DNA of 64,000 nt from Comamonas sp. (GTDB lineage: Bacteria > Pseudomonadota > Gammaproteobacteria > Burkholderiales > Burkholderiaceae_C). Below the pieces are notes generated by a model. The model was not told where the DNA came from. It did not search any database and worked only from the letters and a program-made list of their open reading frames with translations. The first letter of the stretch is position 1. Each line of letters opens with the position of its first letter. The translations under genes were made by a program, and so were the position numbers. Of the stretch, positions 29,674 through 38,081 are shown one piece after another. The DNA is taken from the NCBI GenBank assembly GCA_028690035.1, contig JAQVCA010000005.1, forward strand, positions 62,001-126,000, written 5' to 3'.

Positions 29674-30800
29674 ACAGACTCCTTTAAAGCCAACAACATC
29701 TGAGAATTTTCTTCGGCACTGCCCACGGTCAAACGCAGGCAGTTGGCCAATAAGGGATGTAGGGCCGAGACGTTTTTAATCAACACGCCACGCGCTTTCA
29801 TGCCCGCCTGCGTCTGCGCCGCATCGCGCACGCGCAGCAGCACCATGTTGGCCTCAGACGGCCAGACCTGCTCCACGCCGGGCATATCGTGCAGCGCTTG
29901 CAGCAACAGGCCGCGCTGGGTGCGCAGCTCCTGCGCTTGCTGGGCAAAGACGTCGGCATGCTCCAGCGCAAACAGCGCTGCTTCGCAGTTGAGCACGCTG
30001 ATGTTGTAGGGCGGGCGCACTTTGTCGATTTCAGCCACCAGCGCCTGCGGGCCGATCAGGTAGCCCAGGCGCACACCGGCCAAGCCAAACTTGCTCAGCG
30101 TGCGCATGAGCAGCACATGGGCGTTGCGCTGCGGGTGGGCGCGCATTTCGTCCAGCCAGGTGCGGCTGGCAAAGGGCTGGTAGGCCTCGTCCATGACCAC
30201 GATGCCGCCCACTTGCGCGGCGGCGTCGATCACGGCCTGCACCTTGTCCACCGCCCACAGCGTGGCCGTGGGGTTGTTGGGGTAGGCCAGATAGGTGATG
30301 GCCGGGCGCTGCGCGGCAATGGCGGCGCACAGGGCGGGCACGTCCAGATCGAAGTCGGGCGTCAAGTCCACGCCGACAAACTCCAAGCCTTGCAGCTGGG
30401 CGCTCATGCCGTACATCACAAAGCCGGGCAGCGGCGCCAGCACTTTGGCACCGGGCTGTGCGCAGGCCAGGGCGATCAGGCTGATGAGTTCGTCCGAGCC
30501 ATTGCCCAGCACGATGGCGGCGCCTTGCGGTGCCTGCGCGTAGGCCAGCAGGCGCTCTTGCAGCAGCTGCGTGCGCTCGCCCGGATAGCGGTTGAGGGCC
30601 AGTGCGCCCAGGCGCGCACCCAGGGCCTGCTGCAGCGGCTGGGGCAGCGGGAAGGGGTTTTCCATGGCGTCCAGCTTGACCATGCCCGCCGCAGGCTGCA
30701 CGTGGTAAGCGTGCATGGCGCGCACATCGGGGCGGATGCGCGCCAGCACCGCATCGGGCACAGGGGCAGAAACAACGGCGGGGGGAGCAACAACGGTCAT
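29670..30800 (-). CDS. hisC: Histidinol-phosphate aminotransferase
   Basis: A 376-residue PLP-dependent class II aminotransferase. Seen: [39 protein letters not shown], the lysine in [14 protein letters not shown] and a C-terminal [10 protein letters not shown] 30800 is chosen; upstream in-frame codons are GC-rich leader. It is the first his gene here: hisD and hisG, normally directly upstream in related genomes, are replaced by a toxin-antitoxin pair. Confidence 0.95.
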   Translation of the reverse strand: MTVVAPPAVVSAPVPDAVLARIRPDVRAMHAYHVQPAAGMVKLDAMENPFPLPQPLQQALGARLGALALNRYPGERTQLLQERLLAYAQAPQGAAIVLGNGSDELISLIALACAQPGAKVLAPLPGFVMYGMSAQLQGLEFVGVDLTPDFDLDVPALCAAIAAQRPAITYLAYPNNPTATLWAVDKVQAVIDAAAQVGGIVVMDEAYQPFASRTWLDEMRAHPQRNAHVLLMRTLSKFGLAGVRLGYLIGPQALVAEIDKVRPPYNISVLNCEAALFALEHADVFAQQAQELRTQRGLLLQALHDMPGVEQVWPSEANMVLLRVRDAAQTQAGMKARGVLIKNVSALHPLLANCLRLTVGSAEENSQMLLALKESV

Positions 30801-30813
30801 GGTCTTCTTTCTT

Positions 30814-31251
30814 TCACACGGCGGCGGCCGGGGCCGCTTGCTGCAGCGGGTGCCACACGGTGACGCCACCAAACTGTGCCCCATGGGGCAGGTACAAACT
30901 CAGCATGTGCGCGCAGCCGCTGTGCTGGGCGCAGGCCAGCGCCAGGCAATCGCCCCAGTCCAGCGCGTGGCGCGCTTCCATGGCCCAGGCGGTTTCCAGC
31001 GTGGCGGCATCGGTTTTCCAGGGTGTCCAGGTCTGGTAGCGGCGCATGGCAGCGCGTGCATCGCCGCGCGGCATGGGCTGGGGCGCGGTGGTGACCTGGT
31101 CGTAAAACTCCACCAGCGCCTGGGTGCCGGTGCGCCCGCTGCGCGCATGCCACAGCGCATCCAGCCAGGCCAGGCAGGCGCGGTACAGCGCCCCGCCCGA
31201 GACATCCTCTGCCGCAATCAGCACCGAGGTATCGACAAACACCGGTTTCAT
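30814..31251 (-). CDS. PIN-domain protein, VapC-like toxin with an altered acidic site
   Basis: A 145-residue PIN domain. Acidic residues Asp7 (FVDTSVLIAAED), Glu48 (QALVEFYDQ) and Asp101 (DWGDCLALA) are present. The C-terminal motif that usually reads LLSEDMQHG in this VapC group reads MLSLYLPHG, so the expected Glu-Asp is replaced by Leu-Tyr. VapC toxins are RNases that cut tRNA or rRNA. The start overlaps the antitoxin stop by 4 bp. Whether it is still active is uncertain. Confidence 0.8.
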   Translation of the reverse strand: MKPVFVDTSVLIAAEDVSGGALYRACLAWLDALWHARSGRTGTQALVEFYDQVTTAPQPMPRGDARAAMRRYQTWTPWKTDAATLETAWAMEARHALDWGDCLALACAQHSGCAHMLSLYLPHGAQFGGVTVWHPLQQAAPAAAV

Positions 31252-31544
31252 GCCTGCGCCCCCTGTGGGTTCAGCGATGGGGCAGATATTTCAGCATCTT
31301 TTTGGGCTTTTACCCTTGCTGGGCTTGCGCTTCTAGCTTCTGTTTTTGCCACTGGTGCTGCGGCGTGCCAACTGCGCTCATCGGTGCGCCAGGCCAAGTA
31401 GGCGCGTTCGTAGGCGTCTTCGCGCTGCTGCATCTCGGCCATGAAATCGCCCACCATGCGCGACACGCTGGTGCCCCGGCGCGCCGCTTCGATGCGTGCC
31501 CATTCCAGCACGCTGTCTTGCACGGTGATGGTCAGATTCTTCAT
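31248..31544 (-). CDS. Ribbon-helix-helix antitoxin
   Basis: A 98-residue protein with an N-terminal ribbon-helix-helix DNA-binding domain (KNLTITVQDSVLEWARIEAARRGTSVSRMV). The C-terminal half should bind the PIN toxin. ATG 31544 is used. The last 25 or so residues (KAQKDAEISAPSL region) are encoded by sequence resembling the dispersed repeat core, suggesting the reading frame was extended into a repeat. A palindromic operator lies just upstream. Confidence 0.8.
   Translation of the reverse strand: MKNLTITVQDSVLEWARIEAARRGTSVSRMVGDFMAEMQQREDAYERAYLAWRTDERSWHAAAPVAKTEARSASPARVKAQKDAEISAPSLNPQGAQA
31283..31345. repeat. Partial dispersed repeat inside the antitoxin gene
   Basis: TTTCAGCATC, the inner core of the family, is followed by GCTTGCGCTTCTAGC, a recognisable but decayed right arm. 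It lies within the 3' coding part of the antitoxin gene. The left arm is not evident. Confidence 0.5.
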
Positions 31545-31566
31545 GCGGCCATGGTAGCGCAAAAAT

Positions 31567-31599
31567 CACACGAATTTCGTGTTGCACGAATTTGGTGTG
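31567..31599. promoter_or_regulatory. Candidate autoregulatory operator of the toxin-antitoxin pair
   Basis: Two tandem 13 bp palindromes, CACGAATTTCGTG (31569-31581) and CACGAATTTGGTG (31585-31597), repeat with a 16 bp period; the whole block is also an imperfect inverted repeat. They lie 23-55 bp before the antitoxin ATG, where ribbon-helix-helix antitoxins usually bind. Confidence 0.65.
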
Positions 31600-31618
31600 C
31601 GTAACTTGCACCCCATGT

Positions 31619-32461
31619 TCACCCCGGCAGGCGCGCGCCCTGGTGGATGTGCAGGCCCTGCGCCTGCAGGGCGTGGGCAAAGTCGTCGCTGCGCAGATAG
31701 GCGTATTCCACCGTGCGCGCCGCAGCGATGGCATCGCCCGGCACCGGCCCGGCGGCGGGGTGGCACATCACCAGGCTGCCCGCCTGCACCTGCGCCAGCC
31801 AGCCCTGCATGTGCGCGCCGTAGGCCGCAGGCGTGGGCGCATCAAAGCCGTACACGCCGCCAAAACCCCGGTTGGTGTGCAGCCCGGCGCGCTGCCAGCA
31901 GCGGGTGGCGGCCCAGCCACCCAGCAGCGCGATGGTGAGCGCCTTGGGCGCGCGCCACAGCTGCCCTGCCGGGGCGGTGGAGCGCAGCCAGGGGCGCTCG
32001 TGTGCGGCGTAGCGCGTGGTGATTTCGTCCTGCAGCGCCTGGCGCACCCCGGGCAGCTGGTGTACATGCTGGTGGCCGTCGATGAAGTCGGGCGGCGTGC
32101 CCAGGGCGGCCTCAAAGGCGTCGAGCTGCGTGCGCAGCCGCGCCTGCCAGTGCTGGATGCACGCACGCGAGCGCTGGGTGTAGGTCTGGACAATTGCCTG
32201 CTTCAGCCCCAGCGCCGGGTACGCACCAGCGTGGCTTTCGGTCAGGTTGACATGCAGCCCCACGGCCAGTTGTGGGCGCAGCGCCACCAGGGCGGGCGCT
32301 GCGCCAGCCCAGCCCGGCGCTGTGGTCATGCAGCTGGTGGCCGACAGCCGCCCCAAGCGGGCCAGTTGCACCACAGCGGCGTCGATCAGCGGGTGCAGGG
32401 CGTAGTCGTCGGCGCACAGCACCAGCGGACGCGTCGAGGTAGCGGCAAGGGCAGCGGTCAT
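31619..32461 (-). CDS. YdjC/ChbG-superfamily carbohydrate deacetylase (NaxD-like)
   Basis: A 280-residue member of the YdjC/ChbG/HpnK superfamily. The metal-binding pattern is present: Asp18-Asp19 (LVLCADDYALH), His70 (VGLHVNLTE) and the cluster His130-x-His132-x-His134 (DGHQHVHQLP). Superfamily members remove N-acetyl groups from sugars. Neighbours (GT2, GtrA, GT39) suggest the substrate is an N-acetylated sugar on a polyprenyl phosphate, as for NaxD in Francisella lipid A modification. ATG 32461 sits two bases after the GtrA stop. Confidence 0.8.
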   Translation of the reverse strand: MTAALAATSTRPLVLCADDYALHPLIDAAVVQLARLGRLSATSCMTTAPGWAGAAPALVALRPQLAVGLHVNLTESHAGAYPALGLKQAIVQTYTQRSRACIQHWQARLRTQLDAFEAALGTPPDFIDGHQHVHQLPGVRQALQDEITTRYAAHERPWLRSTAPAGQLWRAPKALTIALLGGWAATRCWQRAGLHTNRGFGGVYGFDAPTPAAYGAHMQGWLAQVQAGSLVMCHPAAGPVPGDAIAAARTVEYAYLRSDDFAHALQAQGLHIHQGARLPG

Positions 32462-32463
32462 GC

Positions 32464-32877
32464 TCAGTGCCGGGCCTTGAAGGCCCAGAATTTGCTCAAA
32501 AGAAAGGTGCCCAGCGCCACCAGCACCAAGATGGCGGCCTGGCCCCAGAAATAGTGCCAATGCAGGCGCTGCAAGGCCAGGGCGTAGAGCAGCTCATTCA
32601 CGGCAAACGAGGCACTGGCCACTGCAAAAAAGCGCAACAGCGCCCCCCGGCCGCGCACCTGGTCTGCGACAAAGGTCAACCGGGCATGGCCGTGGTAGCT
32701 GACGACAAAGGCCAGCAAAAACGCCCACATGTTGGCCACCAGAGGGGACAAGCCCAGCCCGGCGACCAGCGCGCCCACAGCCAGCAAATGCGTGGCCGCT
32801 GCCGCACCACCCACCACCACAAATCGTAGCGCTTGTGGCAAGCCCAGCAAGGGCTGGAGCCAGTTTTTATGCTGCAT
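32464..32877 (-). CDS. GtrA-like flippase family protein
   Basis: A 137-residue protein with four predicted membrane helices (LRFVVVGGAAAATHLLAVG; WAFLLAFVVSYHGHARLTF; FFAVASASFAVNELLYA; AILVLVALGTFLLSKFWAF). The FVVVGG start and the C-terminal LSKFWAF are GtrA hallmarks. GtrA proteins are thought to flip polyprenyl-phosphate-linked sugars to the periplasm. ATG 32877 (11 bp overlap with the GT2 gene) is chosen; ATG 32901 is an alternative. Confidence 0.85.
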   Translation of the reverse strand: MQHKNWLQPLLGLPQALRFVVVGGAAAATHLLAVGALVAGLGLSPLVANMWAFLLAFVVSYHGHARLTFVADQVRGRGALLRFFAVASASFAVNELLYALALQRLHWHYFWGQAAILVLVALGTFLLSKFWAFKARH

Positions 32878-33904
32878 CACGCCAGGGGGTGCGGTCTGCA
32901 TCGCACGCCACCAGGTAGCTGGGGCGCTGCTTGACTTCGTCGTAAATGCGCCCGATGTATTCGCCCAGAATGCCGATCGACATCAGCTGCACGCCCGAAA
33001 ACAGCATGATGCCCGCCGCCAGCGTGGGCCAGCCGGCCAGATCGGCGCCAAAGAGCAGGGTCTCCAGCGTGATCCAGCCGCCGTAGAGCAGCGCCACCAG
33101 CGCCACCAGCCCGCCGATGACGCTCCACACGCGCAGCGGCAAGGTGGTGAACGAGGTCAGCCCCAGCAGCGCCAGCGAGCCCAGCCGCCGCAGGTTGAAG
33201 CTGGAGGCGCCAGCGGCCCGATCCAGCGGCACAAACGGCAGCGCCACGGTCTTGAAGCCGACCCAGGCGTACAGGCCTTTCATGAAGCGGTGGCGCTCGG
33301 GCAGCGCCTTGAGCGCATCGGCCACCTTGCGATCGAGCCAGCGAAAGTCCCCGGCGTTGGGCGGCAGCTTGACGGTGTTGCCCGAGTTCATGATGCGGTA
33401 GAACAGGTCGGTGCCCAGACGTTTGGCGCCATGCTCGGCCGCGCGGTCCACGATCACGCCGTACACCATGTCGTAGCCGCCCTGCCACAGCGCATGCATC
33501 TGGGGCAGCAGCGCCAGGGGGTGCTGGAAGTCGGCATCGATGAGCAGCACGGCATTGCCGCGCGCGTGGTCGATGCCCGCCGACAGCGCCGCCTCTTTGC
33601 CAAAGTTGCGCGACAGGGCCAGGTAGCGCAGCGGCAGGCCGCTGTCTTGCACCAGCTGCAGCGCCACCTCATGGGTGCCATCGCGGCTGCCGTCGTTGAC
33701 GATGAGGATTTCAAAATCTGCCGTCAGCGCCTGCACGGCCTGGGCCAGTGCCTGCACGAAGGCAGGCAGATTGGCTTCTTCGTTGTGCGCAGGCACCACG
33801 CAGCTCAGGCGCAGCGGCGCCCGGGGCAAGGCCGCTGGTGGTGCAGCAGGGGCGTATTCGGCATAAAAATCCGCAGCAGGCGGGGCAGAGGGCGCATCGG
33901 TCAT
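32867..33904 (-). CDS. Family 2 glycosyltransferase, polyprenyl-phosphate sugar synthase type
   Basis: A 345-residue GT2 enzyme of the ArnC/DPM1/GtrB group. The catalytic domain shows VVPAHNEEANLP, IVNDGSRDGT and the metal-binding DAD at 123-125, then FRWLDRKV. Two C-terminal membrane helices (about 255-278 and 290-315) anchor it. It should transfer a sugar from a nucleotide donor to undecaprenyl phosphate on the cytoplasmic face. A Pro/Ala-rich extension of about 30 residues precedes the domain. Confidence 0.88.
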   Translation of the reverse strand: MTDAPSAPPAADFYAEYAPAAPPAALPRAPLRLSCVVPAHNEEANLPAFVQALAQAVQALTADFEILIVNDGSRDGTHEVALQLVQDSGLPLRYLALSRNFGKEAALSAGIDHARGNAVLLIDADFQHPLALLPQMHALWQGGYDMVYGVIVDRAAEHGAKRLGTDLFYRIMNSGNTVKLPPNAGDFRWLDRKVADALKALPERHRFMKGLYAWVGFKTVALPFVPLDRAAGASSFNLRRLGSLALLGLTSFTTLPLRVWSVIGGLVALVALLYGGWITLETLLFGADLAGWPTLAAGIMLFSGVQLMSIGILGEYIGRIYDEVKQRPSYLVACDADRTPWRDAA

Positions 33905-33919
33905 GGCGCAGATTGTCGC

Positions 33920-35419
33920 TTACCGTGCGCAGGCCGCTGGCACGTAGGCGCGCCAATGCACGCGCCAGGGCGTGCCGTCGTGGGGCCAGGCCAGCGTCCA
34001 GGTGCCGGCATGCCAGCCGGGGCCATCCTGGGGCAGCTGGTTCAGTGGAGCGGGCGGTGGCGGGGTGGGCGTGGACGCGCCCTGCGCTTCCCACAGCCAC
34101 AACGCGCCCTGCGCCTGCAGCCGCGCCACATCCACCCAGGGCGAATAGCGCGCGTCGTGCTCAATCAAGACCGAGGGGCCTGGCACCTGGGCGGTGGCCA
34201 CCAGCCCCACCAGCCAGTAGTTGCCTGCCACCACCTGCAGCGGGCAGGTGCTCAGGCGCTGCCAGGTGTCCTGCGCCTGCTGTGCCAAGGCCGCCTGGGG
34301 CCAGTCGGTGCGCGACGGGCGTTTGCGCCACTGCGCGCCGTAGGCCAGAAACAGGCTGCTGAGCAGCGAAATCAGCACCAGCCAGACCACCAGTCCGCGC
34401 AGCAAACGGGGACGAGCGGCCTGCAGCCAGGCTTGCGGCCACAGCGCCATGAGCAGCGTGGCGCTGAAGGCCCACATGGGCACGCCCCACATATCGCGCA
34501 AGCGCAGGCCCGTGGCCACGCCCAGCGCTGTCACCAGCAGACCCGAGCCGATGGCCAGCGTCAGCACATAACCGGGCATGCGGCACTGCCAGCGCCACAC
34601 GCCCTGCCCCGGCGCGGCCTTGCGCGCGGCCCACCAAGCCACCACGGCGATCACCGCCAGCGGCAGGTGGTTGAGCAGCTGGGTGGCCAAGAAACCCAGT
34701 GCAGCCAGCCGGGGATAGGCCTGCGCAGTCTCGGCCCGGCCACTGGCATAGGCCATGGGCAACCAGTCGGTCTGCTGCAGCCAGTACAGATGGGGCGCAA
34801 AAATGGCCAGCCCCAGCAGCACCGCCAGCCACGGGCCCGGCTGGCGCAGCACGTGGCGCTGCGCGGCCAGCAGGTACACGCCCTGCACGCACAGCAAAAT
34901 CGCCACGGAATATTTGGTCAGCATGCCCAAGCCCGCACACAGCCCCCACAGCAGCCAGTGGCGCAAACGCCCCTCCTGCAGGGCCAGCAGCAGGGTGCAG
35001 CCCAGCGCGGCCCACAGCGGCATTTGCGCGATGTTGTGGTTGAACTCCAGCGCCGGGCGGGTGTAGTAGGCCACGCCCATGGTGAGCAGCGCCGCCAGCC
35101 AGGCGCGGTCGGCATCCATCAGGCGCGCGGCGGTGCGCCACACCAGCCACAGCGTCAGCGCAATGCAGACCTGGCTGAGCAAAAACGGCCCGACATCGCC
35201 CAGCAGCACATAAAACACATGCAGCACCCAGGGCGCCAGCGGGGGGTGCTTGTAGTAGCCCCATTGCCACTCACGGCCCCAGGTCAGGCTCTCGGTCACA
35301 TCCAGGGGAAAGCTGCTCGACAGCAGCGGCGGGAGCACCGACCAGACCAGCACATAGGCCAGCGCCAGCGCGCCCAATGCGCGGGCACCTGAGGCGCGCG
35401 CAAACACAGAAGTTGCCAT
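33920..35419 (-). CDS. Family 39 glycosyltransferase (ArnT/PMT-like)
   Basis: A 499-residue polytopic protein. The first periplasmic loop has the expected acidic motif (PLDVTESLTWGREW, Asp40 and Glu43) and YYKHPPL, the lipid-linked sugar-binding signature of ArnT-type enzymes, followed by about ten further membrane helices and a periplasmic C-terminal domain. It would move a sugar from its polyprenyl carrier to lipid A or another acceptor outside the inner membrane. 15 bp upstream of the GT2 gene. Confidence 0.85.
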   Translation of the reverse strand: MATSVFARASGARALGALALAYVLVWSVLPPLLSSSFPLDVTESLTWGREWQWGYYKHPPLAPWVLHVFYVLLGDVGPFLLSQVCIALTLWLVWRTAARLMDADRAWLAALLTMGVAYYTRPALEFNHNIAQMPLWAALGCTLLLALQEGRLRHWLLWGLCAGLGMLTKYSVAILLCVQGVYLLAAQRHVLRQPGPWLAVLLGLAIFAPHLYWLQQTDWLPMAYASGRAETAQAYPRLAALGFLATQLLNHLPLAVIAVVAWWAARKAAPGQGVWRWQCRMPGYVLTLAIGSGLLVTALGVATGLRLRDMWGVPMWAFSATLLMALWPQAWLQAARPRLLRGLVVWLVLISLLSSLFLAYGAQWRKRPSRTDWPQAALAQQAQDTWQRLSTCPLQVVAGNYWLVGLVATAQVPGPSVLIEHDARYSPWVDVARLQAQGALWLWEAQGASTPTPPPPAPLNQLPQDGPGWHAGTWTLAWPHDGTPWRVHWRAYVPAACAR

Positions 35420-35425
35420 AAAGAA

Positions 35426-35640
35426 CTACGAACCCCTCAACACTCCGTGCCCCGTCAGCAACGCCACCGCCGCCGAGAAGCTGAAAAAGGACAGCACCGT
35501 GCTGACCAAGATGACGCGCGCCACACGCCCGCCGTGGGCATCGAAGCGCTCGGCCAGCAGTGCGGCATTGCTGGCGCTGGGCAGCGCGGCGGACAGCCAG
35601 CCAGCTAGCACGGGCGCGATTGTCGCAGTTGGCACGCAGC
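35426..35640 (-). pseudogene. C-terminal remnant of an AEC-family transporter
   Basis: About 70 codons encode a segment resembling the last two helices of auxin-efflux-carrier family permeases: LPSASNAALLAERFDAHGGRVARVIL followed by a final helix ending VALLTGHGV. The rest of the gene (normally about 310 residues) is missing; upstream sequence is non-coding and then the rep gene begins on the other strand. The only start, a GTG at 35635, has no ribosome-binding site. The fragment probably marks a deletion breakpoint. Confidence 0.65.
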
Positions 35641-35710
35641 GCCCAGGGAAACTGGCAGGCTTTGGCTATCATGTGCGGCTTTTTTACGGGCGCCTGCCTG
35701 CGCATCTTTT

Positions 35711-37771
35711 ATGTCTGGACTCAACCTTGCCCAACTTCAGGCCGTGCATTTCATCCATGGCCCCAGCCTGGTGCTGGCCGGTGCGGGCTCGGGCAAGACA
35801 CGGGTGATCACGCACAAGATCGCCCACTTGATCCACAACGGCACCCCCGCCAGGCGCATTGCCGCCATCACCTTCACCAACAAGGCCGCCGCCGAGATGC
35901 GCGAGCGCGCCAGCGGACTGATTGGCCGCCAGGCCAAAGAGGTGCTGATCTGCACCTTCCACGCGCTGGGGGTGCGCATGGTGCGCGAAGACGGGCACGT
36001 GCTGGGCCTCAAACCCAACTTCAGCATTCTGGATGCCGACGATGTCACCAGCATCCTGAAAGACTGCGCCGGTGGCAGCACCGATGCCGCCACGGCGCGC
36101 CAGTGGCAATGGGGCATCAGCGCCTGGAAAAACCAGGGCTGGAACGCACGCACCGCTCTGGCGATGGCCCAGGACGACCACGAGCGCAGCCTCGCCCTCA
36201 TCATGCAGCGCTACGAAGAGCGCCTGACGGCGTACCAGAGCGTGGATTTTGACGACCTGATCGGCATGCCCATGCGCTTGCTCAAGAACCACCCCGAGGT
36301 GCGTGAGAAGTGGCAAAAACTGCTGGCCCACGTGCTGGTGGATGAATACCAGGACACCAACGCCACCCAGTACGAGCTGCTCAAGCTGCTGGTGGGCAGC
36401 AGAGCCCACTTCACCGCCGTGGGCGACGACGACCAGAGCATCTACGGCTGGCGCGGCGCCACGCTGGACAACCTCAAACGCCTGCCGGTGGATTTTCCGC
36501 AGCTGCAAGTGATCAAGCTGGAACAAAACTACCGCTCCACCAGCGCCATCTTGCGCGCGGCCAACAACGTGATTGGCCCCAACCCCAAGCTGTTTCCCAA
36601 AACCTTGTTTTCTGAGTTGGGCGAGGGCGAGCCGGTGCGTGTCGTGGCCTGCGACACCGAAGAGCACGAGGCCGAACGCGCCCTGGCCCGCATTCAAACG
36701 CTGCGCGCCAGCAGCAACCCACCGCCGGCGTGGAAGGACTTTGCCATCCTCTACCGCGCCAACCACCAGGCCAAGCCCTTTGAAAAGGCGCTGCGCCGCG
36801 CCAATATTCCGTACAAAGTGTCGGGCGGCACCAGCTTTTTTGACCGCGCCGAAATCAAGGATCTGTGCGCCTGGTTTCGCCTGTGGAGCAACAACAACGA
36901 CGACCCGGCCTTCCTGCGCGCCATCACCACGCCCCGGCGTGGCATCGGCCACACCACCTTGGGCAAGCTGGGCGAGTTTGCCGCCCAGCACAAGACCAGC
37001 ATGTTCGGCGCACTGTTCAGCCCGATGCTGCCCGCGCTGCTGAGCAAAAAGGCGCTGGATGGCCTGCTGGAGTTTGGCCGCAGCATCAACGATCTGGAAT
37101 ACCGCGCACGCCACTGCCTGGGGCATGAAGCCAGCCGCGGCTTTTTGCTGGACTGGCTCCAAGACATCGGCTACGAACAGTACCTGTACGACAGCGAAGA
37201 CAGCGACACCGTGGCCGCAGCGCGCTGGAGCAATGTGCTGGAGTTTTGCGACTGGATGGCCCAGCGCGCCGGTGGCCAGATTGCCGATGCGGCGGGCACC
37301 AGCGCGCACACCGAAGTCAAAAGCCTGCTGGAGGTGGCGCAAAACATTGCGCTGCTGTCCACCATCTCCGAACGCGACAGCGATCAAGACCAGGTGGTGC
37401 TGTCCACTTTGCACGCCAGCAAGGGCCTGGAGTGGCCGCACGTGCAACTCGTCGGCGTCACCGAAGGCATGCTGCCTTTCAAGCTGGACGACGACGAAGG
37501 GCGCCAGCAAAAGGTGAGCGATGACATCGCCGCACGCCTGCAAGAAGAGCGCCGCCTGATGTACGTGGGCATCACCCGCGCGCAGCGCACCCTGACGGTG
37601 AGCTGGACCAAGCGCCGCAAAAAAGGCCGCGACATGGTGGCCTGCCTGCCCAGCCGCTTCATTGCCGAGATGCAGCTGGACGCGACCACCGCCACCGAAA
37701 ACCCGCGCGACCGCTTGCGCCAGCTGCGTGCCGAGTTTGCCGCGCGCAGCCAGGCCACCCCGAGCACGTGA
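35711..37771 (+). CDS. rep: ATP-dependent DNA helicase Rep (UvrD family)
   Basis: A 686-residue superfamily 1 helicase. Motifs: Walker A AGAGSGKT (23-30), TFTNKAAAEMRER, VDEYQDTNATQYELL (Walker B), GDDDQSIYGWRGA, and the late VVLSTLHASKGLEWPHV and YVGITRAQRTL. Length and the ASKGLEW motif favour Rep over UvrD. Rep unwinds DNA 3'-5' and helps forks pass bound proteins. The ATG lies about 70 bp from the AEC remnant on the opposite strand. Confidence 0.93.
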   Translation: MSGLNLAQLQAVHFIHGPSLVLAGAGSGKTRVITHKIAHLIHNGTPARRIAAITFTNKAAAEMRERASGLIGRQAKEVLICTFHALGVRMVREDGHVLGLKPNFSILDADDVTSILKDCAGGSTDAATARQWQWGISAWKNQGWNARTALAMAQDDHERSLALIMQRYEERLTAYQSVDFDDLIGMPMRLLKNHPEVREKWQKLLAHVLVDEYQDTNATQYELLKLLVGSRAHFTAVGDDDQSIYGWRGATLDNLKRLPVDFPQLQVIKLEQNYRSTSAILRAANNVIGPNPKLFPKTLFSELGEGEPVRVVACDTEEHEAERALARIQTLRASSNPPPAWKDFAILYRANHQAKPFEKALRRANIPYKVSGGTSFFDRAEIKDLCAWFRLWSNNNDDPAFLRAITTPRRGIGHTTLGKLGEFAAQHKTSMFGALFSPMLPALLSKKALDGLLEFGRSINDLEYRARHCLGHEASRGFLLDWLQDIGYEQYLYDSEDSDTVAAARWSNVLEFCDWMAQRAGGQIADAAGTSAHTEVKSLLEVAQNIALLSTISERDSDQDQVVLSTLHASKGLEWPHVQLVGVTEGMLPFKLDDDEGRQQKVSDDIAARLQEERRLMYVGITRAQRTLTVSWTKRRKKGRDMVACLPSRFIAEMQLDATTATENPRDRLRQLRAEFAARSQATPST

Positions 37772-38081
37772 CCGGGGCACGCCACACAACCCATTGAATT
37801 TGATAGCTGCTTGCGCTTGCCGGGTAAGCGTTAATGACCAAAATCATATAAAACTTTACACTCCTCTCATCGAAAGGTTCTGCCCCTGTCGTGCGGGAAT
37901 CTACCGCCCGATCTGGCCCCAAGCCCGCACACAGGGCGCGTGGTCGTGGCGTAGGGACATGTTCTTGGCGCACAATCGGTCACTTGCGCCGGCCTGTGGC
38001 TGGAAGCAAGCCGGGTTCCGCCCGGCAGTTTGGCCATTCACCCCCACCGTTTTGACCTACCATGCGGCCCCGAGGTCTTCC
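37772..38081. other. Intergenic region without a recognisable gene
   Basis: 310 bp between rep and the 130-residue unknown gene. The first 75 bp hold a dispersed-repeat arm. The rest has ordinary GC content and a small hairpin near 38010-38030 (GCCGGG/CCCGGC), but no coding frame with conserved features, tRNA or known RNA was recognised. Confidence 0.6.
37797..37845. repeat. Dispersed palindromic repeat, eroded copy
   Basis: The left arm TTTGATAGCTGCTTGCGCTT (37799-37818) is intact; the right part, AAGCG then CAAAATC, is diverged so only part of the palindrome remains. It follows rep by 28 bp. Confidence 0.7.

Noticed and set aside
32729-35392. A very long open frame (about 890 codons) on the plus strand opposite the GT39, GT2 and GtrA genes
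   Set aside because: Its product is Gln/His/Arg-rich with no recognisable domain, and the opposite strand encodes well-conserved membrane and transferase families. Long antisense frames are expected in GC-rich DNA.
35684-37789. A 700-codon minus-strand frame opposite rep
   Set aside because: No family features, while the plus strand carries every helicase motif of Rep.
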